Shown here: positions 34,041-45,239 of the stretch, in pieces | How positions within the stretch are numbered: the first letter of the stretch is position 1 | Layout of the letters: each line of letters begins with the position of its first letter | Assembly (NCBI GenBank): GCA_947359465.1 | Contig: OX375873.1 | Span: 132,014,899 to 132,078,898 of the forward strand | Direction: 5' to 3' | Source: Metellina segmentata | Lineage: Eukaryota > Arthropoda > Arachnida > Araneae > Tetragnathidae | Length of the DNA: 64,000 nt | Notes under the pieces: generated by a model | What the model saw: only the letters and a program-made list of their open reading frames with translations | The model's database searches: none | What the model was told of the DNA's origin: nothing | Translations under genes and position numbers: made by a program

Positions 34041-34489
34041 GGCCCTGTTCACATGAGGCGTTTACTAACGCGAGTTTGCGAGGTCCGTTTTCCGAAAGCA
34101 TTAAATTATGTTTTATTCCCCTAATTCAAGTTTATCTATGCGATCGTTGATGGTAAAGTGAAAATTTCAACTGATTTTAAATCAGCGTAAAATTTTACGC
34201 CAGATCGATACCAAAACAGATTTATTATTTAATTATTTACAATTTGATTACTTAATTATTTGTTAAATAATAAATTATTTATTCAAAGAAAATCACATTT
34301 AAGGTATCGATATGGTGTAAAATTTTCCGTAGATTTGAAATCCGTGAAAATTTTTACTCTGTCTTTAACGATCGCAAAGATAGAAACTTGAATCAGAGGA
34401 ATAATAAAACGTAATTTAATGCTTGCGGAAAGCAGATCTCGAAAACCTCGCAAACGCGCATTTGAAAACCACTCATGTGAACATGGCAT
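34041..34489. mobile_element. Snap-back MITE, PIF/Harbinger-like
   Basis: Starts TAA|GGCCCTGTTCACATGAG and ends CATGTGAACATGGCAT|TAA, so a 3-bp TAA borders each side, as in PIF/Harbinger insertions. Almost the whole element is one inverted repeat: left arm to about 34220 (gcgagtttgcgaggt, gcattaaatta, cgatcgttgatgg, gtaaaattttacgccagat) is mirrored from about 34300 to the end. The loop of about 80 bp is made of A/T. The arms read as short open frames but carry no protein signal. Confidence 0.85.
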
Positions 34490-36227
34490 TAAGTAAAAGA
34501 TTTGAAGTCTGTCGTCATGAGATTTGTTTCTTGATCAATACAACTCTTTTTAGCCCTTTGCGTCTGTCCCTCATAACTATTAAAATAAACTTTAATATAG
34601 ATCACTACGCAAGAGTCCGACCAATACGAAACGGCAAAAGCAGTAAAGAGCCGAGCAACTGGAAGAAGTAAGAACACAAGAATGGGAAACGGACAGAGCT
34701 CAAAAAGTTGTTCGATCGCGCTACGAAGCTGTTGAGGACCGCCACGTGTTTAGTCTGAAGCAGCAAAAACTCTCGGATGAAACTAGATATTAAATCAAAT
34801 TTAATTGAAAACAATTATCCAATTTATATTTCTAATTTCATTAAAAATTTCGTTCAATGTTTATAATTCAGACAAACGTATCATAAAACGTTTTATTGAA
34901 TACTTTATCTGTATTTAAGATGAATAGTCTAAAGATATTTATGTAAAATATGCTGTGGTTTACAATAGTGGTACGCAAATGTTGATATGTTTGGTTCAAG
35001 GTTGTAACAAAATGAGTGAGGATAGTGCAAAAATATAGTACGAAAACCATCATCATAGCTTCATGAGCTTCCTACAATTTCTAATGGATTTCCAATCATT
35101 GTGAAATTTGTGTGACCGTTCAAATAGTCTAAATACCCAAAGAACTATTCTATAAGGTGTATAGCGTTTTTCTAGTTTGAAGTGGAAAAAAGAACGTTCT
35201 GAAAGAAAAAAATCCTATCATTGATTTAGGATACTCATAGATTTAACTTATGCACCACGCTTTTTATTTTATCGAAAATGCGAATCTCTTGACGCCACTT
35301 TTTGAGAAGAAAACAATAAATCCTATCAACTTCGGATCCAATAGAGTATTACATTTTACGAGTACCATGATATATTTGTTTAAATCTATTACGAAATGGC
35401 TGTAAAATTGTCTCCGTTGTGATTTTGATTCGAGAAGTTTCTTAAAACGGCTGTTATTTCCAAAAATAAGAATAAAAAAGACCGGTTGAATTCGTCCCGA
35501 AAGAATATTTTTAGTACCTATTGCCAAACCAACTTCATTACGGTTTTTTTTTTATCTAACGCAGATGTTGATCTGTTCCCTTGTCACCATAAATATTAGA
35601 CCACTTCTGCAAAAAAATGTTACTTTATCGCTTTTATTTTTAAGAATAGCATTCGTCAGCTATTATTTCTTTATTAGATGATGGAGATGAAACTGTTATC
35701 GTGAAATAAAATCTTAACTGTTAATTCTAATTTGAAATACGTTTTTATTAACAGTTTTGCTATCACTTATCAACTAAATCTAACTGATAAAAATTGCCAT
35801 TGATGGTAAAATTAACTGTTTCAATTGGTCATTAAGTGATTTTAAAATATTTCGTGATTTCAATTTTTTCCTTAGAGATAATCCTATAAATTTCAACTCT
35901 TTCAAAATAGTTTTTATTTATATATTGTTTTCTTGCTTTCCCACTAGCATTTATTGATAGCTGTTGCTATAGATTATTATGAAAAAACAATTATATAAAC
36001 TACTATTGGAATAACACAGCCCATCTCTGTTAAATGTCCAACTAGATGTCATGTTGGTAAGCTTAATGTATCATCACTATTTAAACGGCACTTGCATCGT
36101 AAAAATAAAAACAGTAAATATTTACTATAATAGATGTTGAACTAAGAATGAATATATATTTACTTTCTCCTACATATCCAAACTACAAACAGCCATTCAA
36201 AATGTCGGAAGTGAAAGTTTTTCATGT
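34490..36227. other. AT-rich DNA, nothing recognised
   Basis: Several open frames below 90 codons, all low in complexity. No repeat family recognised. Confidence 0.45.
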
Positions 36228-36998
36228 ATACTACAGTGATCAAAAAAGGAATCGGGATACTGTCATAAAACAAAGGATATCAATTTAGTGGTCAAAATGT
36301 GTTACATCTTCTTCAAAGTAATCTCCTCCGACTTCAATGCACTTCTGCCAACGTTTTCTCCAATCCTCAAAGAATGCCTTAAAGTCGTGTTTGTGAAATC
36401 CCTTCAGGTTCGTATCGAATTTATTTTATTGCATCCATGAACTCAAATCGGTGATCACGAAGAGGGAGTTTCACCCGTGAAAAACACAAAAAGTCACTCG
36501 GCATCATATCAGGTGAATACCGAGCAAAAATACTGATAAAGCATCTCACGGGACACTACAGCACGTTGTTGTTTTTGGAGCAACTTCAGAAGCGACGCGT
36601 CGTAAACTTAAATGATGTTTCAAAATTGCTTCACAAGAACCAGATGATATAAGAACTTGTTCAATAATGTCTCTTATTGTTCAATGACGATCACTAATCA
36701 CTTATTCTCTGACCTGAATGCCATGTTGATGATTAAACGAAGTGGATCGCGAATCATCTACGACGGATTCTCTACCTTCTTAAAACTTTTATACCAATCA
36801 AATACTGTTGTTTTTGATAAACAGCCTTATGTAAAAGCTTTTTGCAATTCTTCAAATGTGTTTAACAGAAATTCCATTGCGGAATTAAAATATGATGCAT
36901 TATCTTTGCTCAATTACATTTGACATTTTGGAAAATCAATGAAGTGGAGATATTCTTCTCTTGACATAAACACATTTATTTTCAGACGATAAAATTAA
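36228..36998 (-). pseudogene. Mariner transposase pseudogene (copy 2)
   Basis: The minus strand carries the same leader and gene as 12045-12835: MSNVIEQ-like start, the KEGRESVVDDSRS block, a middle with RRVASEV, SPDMMPSDF and LPLRDHRFEFMDAIK, and a C-terminal FFEDWRKRWQKCIEVGGDYFEED before about 36310. The segment with the first two catalytic Asp residues is deleted and the frame is broken many times. The outer sequence ctacagtgatcaaaaaagga at 36231-36250 looks like the transposon 3' terminal repeat; the 5' end is not clear. A C-terminal stretch retains more family residues than copy 1. Confidence 0.9.
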
Positions 36999-37131
36999 AT
37001 AAATCCTTGATTATTGACTCAAGTTTACATAAGTCGTAAAAAATATTTTATAAACATTTGCAGACGATATCTACTGTATTATAAAGGAAAAGCATTCCAG
37101 ATATTTTTTTATCACAGCAGTACATACATAC

Positions 37132-37179
<48 letters not shown>

Positions 37180-37299
37180 CTTTTTTTTTTAATTTTTATT
37201 GTAAGAAATAGTGCGTCAGTTTATTTAACTTAAATCACTGTTTAGAGGTAGAAAACATATCTGTAACATGAGAAAATATGAAAAAAAAAAAAACATTTC
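36999..37299. repeat. AT-rich DNA with a (TA)n microsatellite (37135-37177)
   Basis: About 21 TA units followed by a T run. Nothing else seen. Confidence 0.8.
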
Positions 37300-37690
37300 G
37301 TTTCTCCACTCCATGACTTCCGCAAACGCACAAATGGGGGTTTCTCCCTTTGTCGTAATTAGTCACCCAATTCGTCCCCACGTTCTGCGCCTAGGAACAC
37401 AAATATTCCGTATTTTATATCGATAAATCATAGAGTCCCATCTGTCTACTTAGGGAGACCACCAGAAGCGCACCATCCCCCGTTACACGACGCAATCCTC
37501 TCCTCGACCCCTCGTTCCATCCCCCCGGTAGAAGCAACCACCCACTCAGGCAACATGTTGGACCAGAACGAACGAGGGGGTTGCAGGGCGATAAAAATGC
37601 CAACGGAAAAACCACGGATTTGTGCGCCAAACGGGTTTTGAAAGTGTCGCCAATTAAGTAAAACGGGGCACTTCGAGGGCACGTTAAAAA
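37300..37690. promoter_or_regulatory. GC-elevated unique island
   Basis: The block is clearly richer in G+C than its flanks, with C-rich runs and segments such as gtcgtaattagtcaccc. Two overlapping minus frames (108 and 78 codons) show no domain, signal peptide or splice pattern. It matches no repeat in the window. Best guess is a conserved non-coding or regulatory island; a diverged exon is not excluded. Confidence 0.25.
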
Positions 37691-37978
37691 AACGTACCTA
37701 AATTTCCTCTTAAGAATTACCTTTATGTGGATACTTTTCATGCATATTTTTTACATTGCTGTTCCCATCCAGATTTCATTCATCTACTATTGCTCACGAA
37801 TGGCTAAAATAAATATGAATTCGATATACTACTTGTGTTTGCAAAGATAATTAAAAATCCAAACAAAGAGTTCATATGGGTGATAATGAAAATAACTAAT
37901 TTAACTTGGCAAATATTCCATAAATGTTATATAGCTATATAAGTTATAAAATATTGTATATTTTAAATTTACGTATGG

Positions 37979-38460
37979 CAGGGGTAGCCAACCTTTTACA
38001 TGCCATGCGCCAATTTTTTTTCACATACGAGTTCCAATGCGCCATATAACTCAAGCACCTTTTCTACCTTACGTTCATGGTCCTGCCATATCCGTAATAC
38101 CTTTTTTAATAAAAGTTTGTTTATAGACATAATTTACATTTTTGAATGCTTTAACTATTGTACGTAAAACAATGTCTATTACAGCACATAAACATTACTT
38201 ACCATCAATAAGACTTTTGAGCCTGTTTGGATTTCGCTAGTCTTTCAATGTTTGGTGTAAAGTTGTGACTGAGAGCAACAGAGAATTTTTCAAATTTAAA
38301 TCATTCATTCGCTACCTCGTTTTCCTTTCAATGAATTTCATGGATGAAAATGCTTGTTCACTTGTAATCAAAGAATATGTAGGCGCAAGGATACAATGCG
38401 CCACTTGTAATCATCGAATGCGCCAAGTCTGGCGCGTACGCCACAGGTTGGCCACCCCTG
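37979..38460. mobile_element. hAT MITE with perfect 8-bp target duplication
   Basis: ACGTATGG at 37971-37978 and 38461-38468 flanks inverted ends CAGGGGTAGCCAACC (left) and AGGTTGGCCACCCCTG (right). CAGGGG...CCCCTG ends with an 8-bp duplication are typical of hAT. The ends are followed by gcgcca-type motifs repeated on both sides (atgcgccaa, gcgccacttg). No transposase remains; the 74-codon frame at 38265-38489 is part of the element. Confidence 0.93.
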
Positions 38461-38526
38461 ACGTATGGTATTTACATTTATATCATTAATATTATTATAC
38501 ATTACTTCTTTACATTTTGTCTATTT

Positions 38527-38650
38527 ACGACCAATCGGTCTAGTTACCAGGATGCTGTTTGTTGGATGAAAGGTTCACGGTTCGAATCCAGGTAACGTCA
38601 TTGATGTGTTTGTCCATCTAGAGAGACTGTGGCATCTGTAAACGATATTG
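38527..38650 (+). mobile_element. SINE-1 head-like fragment
   Basis: cgaccaatcggtctagttac through the B box GGTTCGAATCC at 38579-38589 matches a tRNA-derived head. The following body does not match SINE-1, so it may be another SINE. Confidence 0.45.
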
Positions 38651-38762
38651 TGTCTAGAATTAATGGTATGTAAGGAGTAACTACCCCCTCCCCCCCTCCG
38701 TCATTAATCTGGTTAAAGCTTGTTTTACACTAGAGCAACGCAATCGAAGGGTAGATCCACAT

Positions 38763-39837
38763 TAGGAATGCGACATCGAAGTCGATGTTTTCAAAACATC
38801 GATGTTTTTTCAAAAATATTGATGTATTTAACATTGATGCATTGGAGCCGATGTTTTTGTAACATCGATGTTTATACTTGTAGATGTTTTTACGCTGTCG
38901 ATGTTTTATTTTTAAATAAAAAAAAGTACCATTATAAAAATTTAAAAAATAACCAAGTAGCATATTTTTTGTAATCAGTAAATTAAACATACTTTCAGAC
39001 CAAAGTGGCCAAGGGTGAAGGGTCTGAAACGTGGGGATGCGACATCGATGTGGATGTTTTCAAAACTTCGATGTTTTATAAAAACATTTTTGTATTTACT
39101 ATCGATTTATTGGAGCCAAAGTTTGTTTAACATCGATGTTCTTACGTTGTCGATGTCTTATTTTTGAATGAAAAAAGCACCATAGTGAAAATTAAGAAAA
39201 ATAACCGTACAACTAAGTATTTGTCAGTGACGGCGACAATAGTCCCATCAGAAAGAGTTTTTTCCCTAACTTGTGAAAAAAGAAGTCGGCTTAAGATGGA
39301 GATAGTTAACAAACTTCTTTTTTTACTAACTGTAAATAACAAATATATTAGGGCCGAAAATAATTATAGGCCCCAATATTTATTATTTAAAGTAAATAAA
39401 AATAAGTTTGCTGTATTCCCATAAGTCGATAAATAATTAATAATAGCTAACAATAATTATTGTTATGTACCTACCTAATTATACTTATAGTTACTAGTAC
39501 GTATGTCAAATTTCTGTAAATATTATTTTCTTTTATATTATTCAATTTGAAAATAAAAGATTTGTTAACTGTTCTTATTAATTATTTTGATTTTGTTTCG
39601 ACTGTTAAAAATGCCTTACTTATAAATAATAAACACGGCAAATGACAAATTAAATCACCCCCTCCCTCTCCTCGGCGAACATTAATGTTTGAGGTTGCTA
39701 AACCATTTTTAAGAAATGGGGAGAAAAGTTTAAATACACTGATGTTTAAAAACATCGATGGTTTTGGGTCGATGTATTATCAACATCGATGTTTTAGTTT
39801 TGAACATCAGTGTTTTGCTGTCGATGTCGCATCCATA
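38763..39837 (+). mobile_element. hAT element (copy 2) with 8-bp target duplication and a transposase C-terminus
   Basis: ATCCACAT (38755-38762) and ATCCACAC (39838-39845) are an 8-bp duplication with one mismatch. Ends are TAGGAATGCGACATCG and CGATGTCGCATCCATA. Subterminal regions are full of ACATCGATGT palindromes. A second left end, TGGGGATGCGACATCG, starts at 39032, after a 269-bp segment that matches the distal part of copy 1 (accaaagtggccaagggtga, ggtctgaaa). From about 39207 the left-end sequence is joined directly to the transposase C-terminus. So this is an internally deleted element with a doubled left end. Confidence 0.92.
39164..39424 (+). pseudogene. hAT transposase C-terminal (dimerisation) fragment
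   Basis: An open frame of 86 codons. Residues about 16-55 include KYLSVTATIVPSERVFSL and RSRLKMEIVNKLLFL, the hallmark of the hAT dimerisation domain (usual form: cPASSAPSERVFS...R..L.P..v..L.FL). The first 14 residues come from terminal non-coding sequence (same text at 38920-38945), so the start is an artefact of a deletion that fused the left end to the last coding part. Zinc finger, catalytic Asp/Asp/Glu and most of the protein are absent. Confidence 0.88.
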
Positions 39838-39997
39838 ATCCACACCGGACGTGCAGGTCAATCAGCAACGGAAATGGCATTTTTATTCATTTTGAAACGT
39901 TTAAGCATCATGAAAATATTAATCTACGATGGGAGTTTATTTACTTGTCTCTTATTCTGCATCTTGATGTTATAAGCGTTTCATGCATCTATTTCGT

Positions 39998-40164
39998 ACC
40001 AACAATGCATTTGCCTCTAATCCTGTATGAAAGTTTAACTTTAAAACAAATCAGGGTTTTATACCAACAATGCATTTGCCTCTAATCCTGTATGAAAGTT
40101 TAACTTTAAAACAAATCAGGGTTTTATACCAACAATGCATTTGCCTCTAATCCTGTATAAAAGT
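39998..40164. repeat. 65-bp tandem repeat, 2.6 units, nearly identical
   Basis: accaacaatgcatttgcctc begins units at 39998, 40063 and 40128. The first two units are identical by eye, the third stops after 37 bp. Very recent expansion. Confidence 0.97.
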
Positions 40165-41936
40165 CCCTGTAATCTTTTTCAAAATTTTAACTTATAGAAG
40201 TAATACTGCTTTTAAAATTAGCTTATGGTAAAAGACTAGTAAAAAATTTATCATATTTATAAAAATCATATAGTTACTCAAATGTCTCATTTTTGCAAGT
40301 TAATCTCATAATGAAAGTAGCACTTTTAATGTAAAGCGAAAGAAATTGTCTCCAGTATTCAGAGAAGTCTACAATAAATGGTAATAACTTTAAAATCAAT
40401 ACTGCTTAGAGTCTGTTTTAAAATTATGAAAAAATTGAATTTCCAACAAATATTTTTAAATACAATAATTTAATTAATTACAGTAATGAATTGAAAATTT
40501 AATCATTACACATTAGATGCATATTAATAAGTAATATTCATGAAAATCATTTCACGTATAAATGTATTTCTACAAATAAGACTCTATGGTATTGAAGAAT
40601 GCAAATAATTAAAGCAGGTAAAAAGAAACTTTGCTGAACAAAATGGTTTCCCATTATTTATTAAACTTGCATTTTACTTAAGCTATTACAATTCATAAAA
40701 CTTAAAGTAAACTAAGTTTAATTAACAAGTATTTTTTAAGTTCCAGGACTGAGCAATAATCGCGTGTGATATTTCTGATTTTTAAGATTTTTAGTTAATA
40801 ATTTTAAATCGTAATTCTATTTTTAATTAAATGTTCTCTGAATCTATCGTATATTTCCCTATGACATAAACTCCCTTTAAATTTGAGAAAAGACGGTAAA
40901 ACATTAGTTTCAAAATAATGTGTGAAAGTTTAAAAATACCTTTTTGTTCAAATTAGCAAACAGAGATTTCGAAATCAGTTTCTTTAATCTGTATAGTCAA
41001 AAAGTATGAGGACATATCCAAATTATCACAGTTCAAATACAGTAAATAAAATGAAAGTAGTTAATTTTATGTTTAGTAATTTTACCTTAAGAGCAGTAAA
41101 AAAAAAACATGTCATTTGCATCGCCTTAATTATACGAAATTTTAAAATTAATGTTATCTGGAAGAGTAAGAAACGTCTTTCCATTTTTTTAAAAGCGATT
41201 ATTTATAAAACTATCATTTACATATTAAAATCAATGAATTTCCTTTTTAAATGAGACGTAGAATAAATATGTTTACTTATATGGTTTGATAACTCAACAT
41301 ATCCAGTTCTCCCCGCCCCTTAATTTTACTGAAACCACATTTTTATTTTATTTAGCTGATTTAGCTGTAACACCAGACTTCCAGCATGTTATTAGTATTT
41401 AATATAAAGCGCATGCCTGTGTCTTCATTAGCAACACGATTATTTGGTACGAAATAATTTTCAACATCGTAAAATTTGAAGGCAGCCTTATACATTCAAT
41501 TTTTATAAATTACTAATAATAAAACGCCTATAAATTGAAAATGTATCTCCCTTTAATTAAAAAAAAATATTTTTACAATTTTTGGAGTTCAGAAAATGAT
41601 AACCTTACAATTTTAGTACTTGCTATTTCATGTTTTTTTAGAGGGAAAGTGAATAACTTTTCTTTACATGTCTTTTTTGCTTATTCCAGAACCTTTAAAT
41701 TATTCTAGCGCATCATCGCTCTAATTAGCTCTCATGACGTAAAAAAAAAACCTGACATATCTAACCTATTCCAACTATCGATTTATCTTTTTCAGTCATG
41801 ATTTTTAATAGCTTTCATAACTATTAACATATTTCCTGTATCCCATTAATGAGTTTTTTAATCGAAGTGCATACTTCATTTATTTTCTGGGGCTAAAAAA
41901 GTTCAGTTCACTAAGACACTTTTTCAAAATATCTAT
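40165..41936. other. AT-rich DNA, nothing recognised
   Basis: 1.8 kb with an 82-codon Lys/Ile-rich frame at 41006-41254 (+) that has no family features. Confidence 0.45.
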
Positions 41937-42244
41937 TGTACATCATATACTGGAAAAACAAATCCATTAAAAATGCGTTTTTTTTTTTTTTTTATTCCGT
42001 CCGCCTTCATTTTTCATTAATTCCTGCATTTATACAGAATTCAATGAAATTAATTTAAATACACATTTTATCTCTTAAAATTTTGGATGAACAAAAATTT
42101 ATTTTCCAGTCCAATAACACAAATCAGATACGCGAAATACAAGGACTTTATTACTCTGAAGTATGTAGGATTGGTTGGGTTAGGGTTCATTGCGTAAAGG
42201 CCATATTTGGTCAAGTTAACGCCAAATAAATGGACCCACATACA

Positions 42245-42324
<80 letters not shown>

Positions 42325-43000
42325 ACATCATATACTGGAAAAACAAATCCATTAAAAATGAGTTTTTTTTTTTTTTTTTAATTTTCATTCCGTCCGCCTT
42401 CATTTTTTATTAATTCCTATATTTATACAAAATTCAATGAAATTAATTTAAATACACATTTTATCTCTTAAAATTTTGTATGAACAAAAATTTATTTTCC
42501 AGTCCAATAACACAAATCAGATACGCGAAATACAAGGACTTTATTACTCTGAAGTATGTAGGATTGGTTGGGTTAGGGTTCATTGCGTAAAGGCCATATT
42601 TGGTCAAGTTAACGCCAAATAAATGGACCCACATACACTCATATATATATATATATATATATATTGTACATCATATACTGGAAAAACAAATCCATTAAAA
42701 ATGAGTTTTTTTTTTTTTTTAATTTTCATTCCGTCCGCCTTCATTTTTTATTAATTCCTATATTTATACAAAATTCAATGAAATTAATTTAAATACACAT
42801 TTTATCTCTTAAAATTTTGTATGAACAAAAATTTATTTTCCAGTCCAATAACACAAATCAGATACGCGAAATACAAGGACTTTATTACTCTGAAGTATGT
42901 AGGATTGGTTGGGTTAGGATTCATTGCGTAAAGGCCATATTTGGTCAAGTTAACGCCAAATAAATGGACCCACATACACTCGTATATATATATATATATA
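41937..43000. repeat. Three tandem units of 342-384 bp bounded by (TA)n tracts
   Basis: tgtacatcatatactggaaa starts units at 41937, 42321 and 42663. Each runs through a T run, ccgtccgccttcattttt, aaattcaatgaaattaattt, cagatacgcgaaatacaagg and the SINE-2 tail (ggttgggttagg, aaaggccatatttgg) to catacactc and a (TA)n tract. The tracts have about 37, 11 and 9 units, and account for most of the length difference. Units otherwise differ by only a few bases, so amplification was recent. Long Ile/Tyr repeat frames over the TA tract are not genes. Confidence 0.95.
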
Positions 43001-43255
43001 TTCGTCTAAACTAAAAAAGACTATTTTATGATGGTTAAATAAGTGCTTCAGTGATGAGAGACTAGCCAAACCTGTTAGTATCTGAATATAAACCACAATA
43101 ATTAAGACATTTTCAAGTAATGAATTCGCATACGAAGGAAATTTTACTGATAGAGAAGAAGAAAATGTTACCCAGGAAGCAATCGAACTCGTTCCACCTA
43201 AAACTCTCAGAATGCCAGAGCAGTGGGCATACCCACTGAACCACGACGCCCGCAT
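42905..43255 (-). mobile_element. SINE-2, most complete copy, interrupted by (TA)n
   Basis: Read on the minus strand: tRNA-like head from 43255 (GGGCGTCGTGGTTCAGTGGG, an A-box region; B box CGAGTTCGATTGC near 43175), the body with cttcttctctatcagtaaaa, then after a (TA)n tract gtgtatgtgggtccatttat and the tail ccaaatatggcctttacgca. The tail half is the segment triplicated in 41937-43000. Head and body show this is a polymerase III-type SINE distinct from SINE-1. Confidence 0.65.
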
Positions 43256-44094
43256 GCTTAAGGAAAGCATACTACAAATCTTATTTGGCATAAACATGTG
43301 TACATCTTAAGTTTAGACCTTCCTGAATGTAATTCTAGCTACATTTTAGACTAGCATAAGCCCATAACACGTAAATAGGCAAAATGGTAAGAATTTTGGC
43401 CGTGTTGAAGGGCGCTGTGTCGCCGTATCCGGCTTGCCCGCGGATTGAAGTTTTAGAATCTCAATTCGTCACTCAGAAGTGTGACCACCTAATCTGTCAT
43501 TCCTCCAACAGCACTTGACTTTGGACATAAAAACCCCACTTCACCTCCCCGGAACGGCTGAATCATCCCCGGGCGATTCCCATTCTCTTTTGGGGCCGCC
43601 CTCATATTGAGAATTCATTGTCGACCCTCATTACGGCGAATTTCACGGATGGAAACATTCGTTTACAGTTGAATGAGAGAAGAGAAAGGATCGTCAAAGG
43701 GGCATTTAAAAAATACAAGCAGTATATCGCATTTAAAATAACGATATGACATGATTAAAACCACAATCCGTAAACTCTTCAGACCTAATAGAGGTAACTT
43801 AAAACAAACACAAACGAACCAACCTTACAAAAATTGCAATGTTCTGTATGTGTCTTCATAGGGTCTGTATATATTCGGGATACGTGTGTATCCATCTTCA
43901 AAGCTGGGTACTTTTACTTCCAACACGGAGACACACGTATACACGCAAAAAAGTTGGTTTTATGGTGCGAGGCTATATTTCGACAAGCTGTGTCAAACAC
44001 AAGACAGGCAATATCAAGTCATTGTGAAATGAAAGGATGAAAACTATACACTATATCACTATGGTGCCTCGGGTTCGTGATTTCTGAACACATC
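43256..44094. promoter_or_regulatory. Unassigned DNA with a GC-elevated unique island (43380-43690)
   Basis: The island has several C- and G-runs (ccccacttcacctccccgga, ccccgggcgattccc, ttggggccgccctc) and no long open frame. It matches no repeat here. Possible conserved non-coding or regulatory DNA. A SINE-2-like tail scrap (ttggttttatggtgcgaggc, tatatttcgac) follows at 43955-44000. Confidence 0.25.
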
Positions 44095-44549
44095 TAAGGC
44101 CCGGTGCGCATATCCGAATGTTGCTGCGCCAAAGCCCAACTATGCACATATCAACGTGAAATAACGCAAATATTCATTTTGCGCCACATGCGATGGATAT
44201 CTATACTAAAGAAAACGTGTTTATTTCGCTTACTTGGTGTACAAAAAATATATTTTTAAACCAAATAGAAAAAAAAAACGTTACTGGATATATACATTCA
44301 TTAATTGTTATTTATGTCCCTTTGATTTATGAAAACAAGGTACTTGAGATTAGAGAAGAGTGTGTGGCGAGCTGCGGCGCCGTGGGGAACTGCGGTACAA
44401 ATTGCATGCACGTTGGACGTACGTCGCCTCAGCGACGCCGGAGGAATCTGTGCACTACTGTGTTGGAACTTTCTAATATATCTCAGACCGCACTTGCGTT
44501 GCCGCAGAGGCTCCGCACTTTACAAAACCGGATGTGTGCATCGGGCCTT
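44095..44549. mobile_element. MITE with AAGGCCCGNTGC ends
   Basis: Left taaggcccggtgcgcatatc then cg and right (reversed) GAAGGCCCGATGCACACATC then CG are inverted repeats. The right half (44350-44540) is GC-rich and yields overlapping open frames of 121 and 89 codons that are by-products. End style resembles the PIF/Harbinger-like element at 34041, but no matching TAA is present on the right. Confidence 0.65.
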
Positions 44550-45239
44550 CAGATCTGACCCAGAAGGGCACCTGGGAGTTGGAGAAAAACTTCTTTAAAA
44601 AAATTACAGGCTGTTGGTACCATAATACCGTGACTGGAAAATCAAAAACACTGTCAAGTGGCTATAAAGCCTCGTAGAACATTTTCGTTAGCATGTAAAA
44701 GCTCATCCAATCTTAAGTATCAGATTGTGTACCACCTGATTCGCATTTTTTAAATTTCCCAAAATATTTTTAATTCCGTATACGTTTTAATAAACCTTTA
44801 TTGAAGTAAAAGCATTGAATGTTCACAAAATAAATCTGGATTTAAAGCTAAGGTCTTAAGTAGATTTTTACAAATTACATACAGTCCAAAGAAACCCTGA
44901 ATTAAATAATGAAGCGAAAATCTTATAGCTTGACCGCAGCACACCTTGCTCTCACAATCAACAACGGCAGAATAAGAAAATGACAAAGCAAGAAACAAAA
45001 TAGCCATATAAAATTGCAAGGTGTTAAAACAATTTACAGAGATTATGCACTAGCAGCGTTTTTCGATACTGTACAGCATGAGAAAGGATAAATTCCTAGC
45101 ATTAAAGAAATTGACATCAGTTTTACAATATTTAATACCGACGGACTGGAAATAGAACTCTACTTTCGATGATTAAAATTACTTCAATAAAATTCAGGCA
45201 ATTATATCTCAATATCTAGTTTTGTTTTATTTAATTTAA
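44550..45239. other. Unassigned DNA
   Basis: A 73-codon minus frame (44798-45019) has a hydrophobic, signal-like start (MQFYMAILFLALSFSYSAVV) but no splice donor or domain was recognised; noted only as a weak possibility. Confidence 0.3.

Noticed and set aside
36301..36923. Functional mariner transposase
   Set aside because: Catalytic segment deleted and many frame breaks.
39032..39837. A second hAT element nested in the first
   Set aside because: The inner end at 39032 is preceded by ctgaaacg, which does not match the sequence after 39837, so a simple nested insertion is not supported; a doubled end fits better.
42068..42413. Frames with long Ile-Tyr runs
   Set aside because: Translation of a (TA)n tract on both strands.
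44193..44598. 121- and 89-codon + frames, Cys-rich stretch
   Set aside because: Lie inside a MITE with inverted ends at 44095 and 44549; no conserved cysteine pattern.
44798..45019. 73-codon minus frame starting with a hydrophobic segment
   Set aside because: Looks like a signal peptide, but no donor site, no GC-rich promoter and no continuation.
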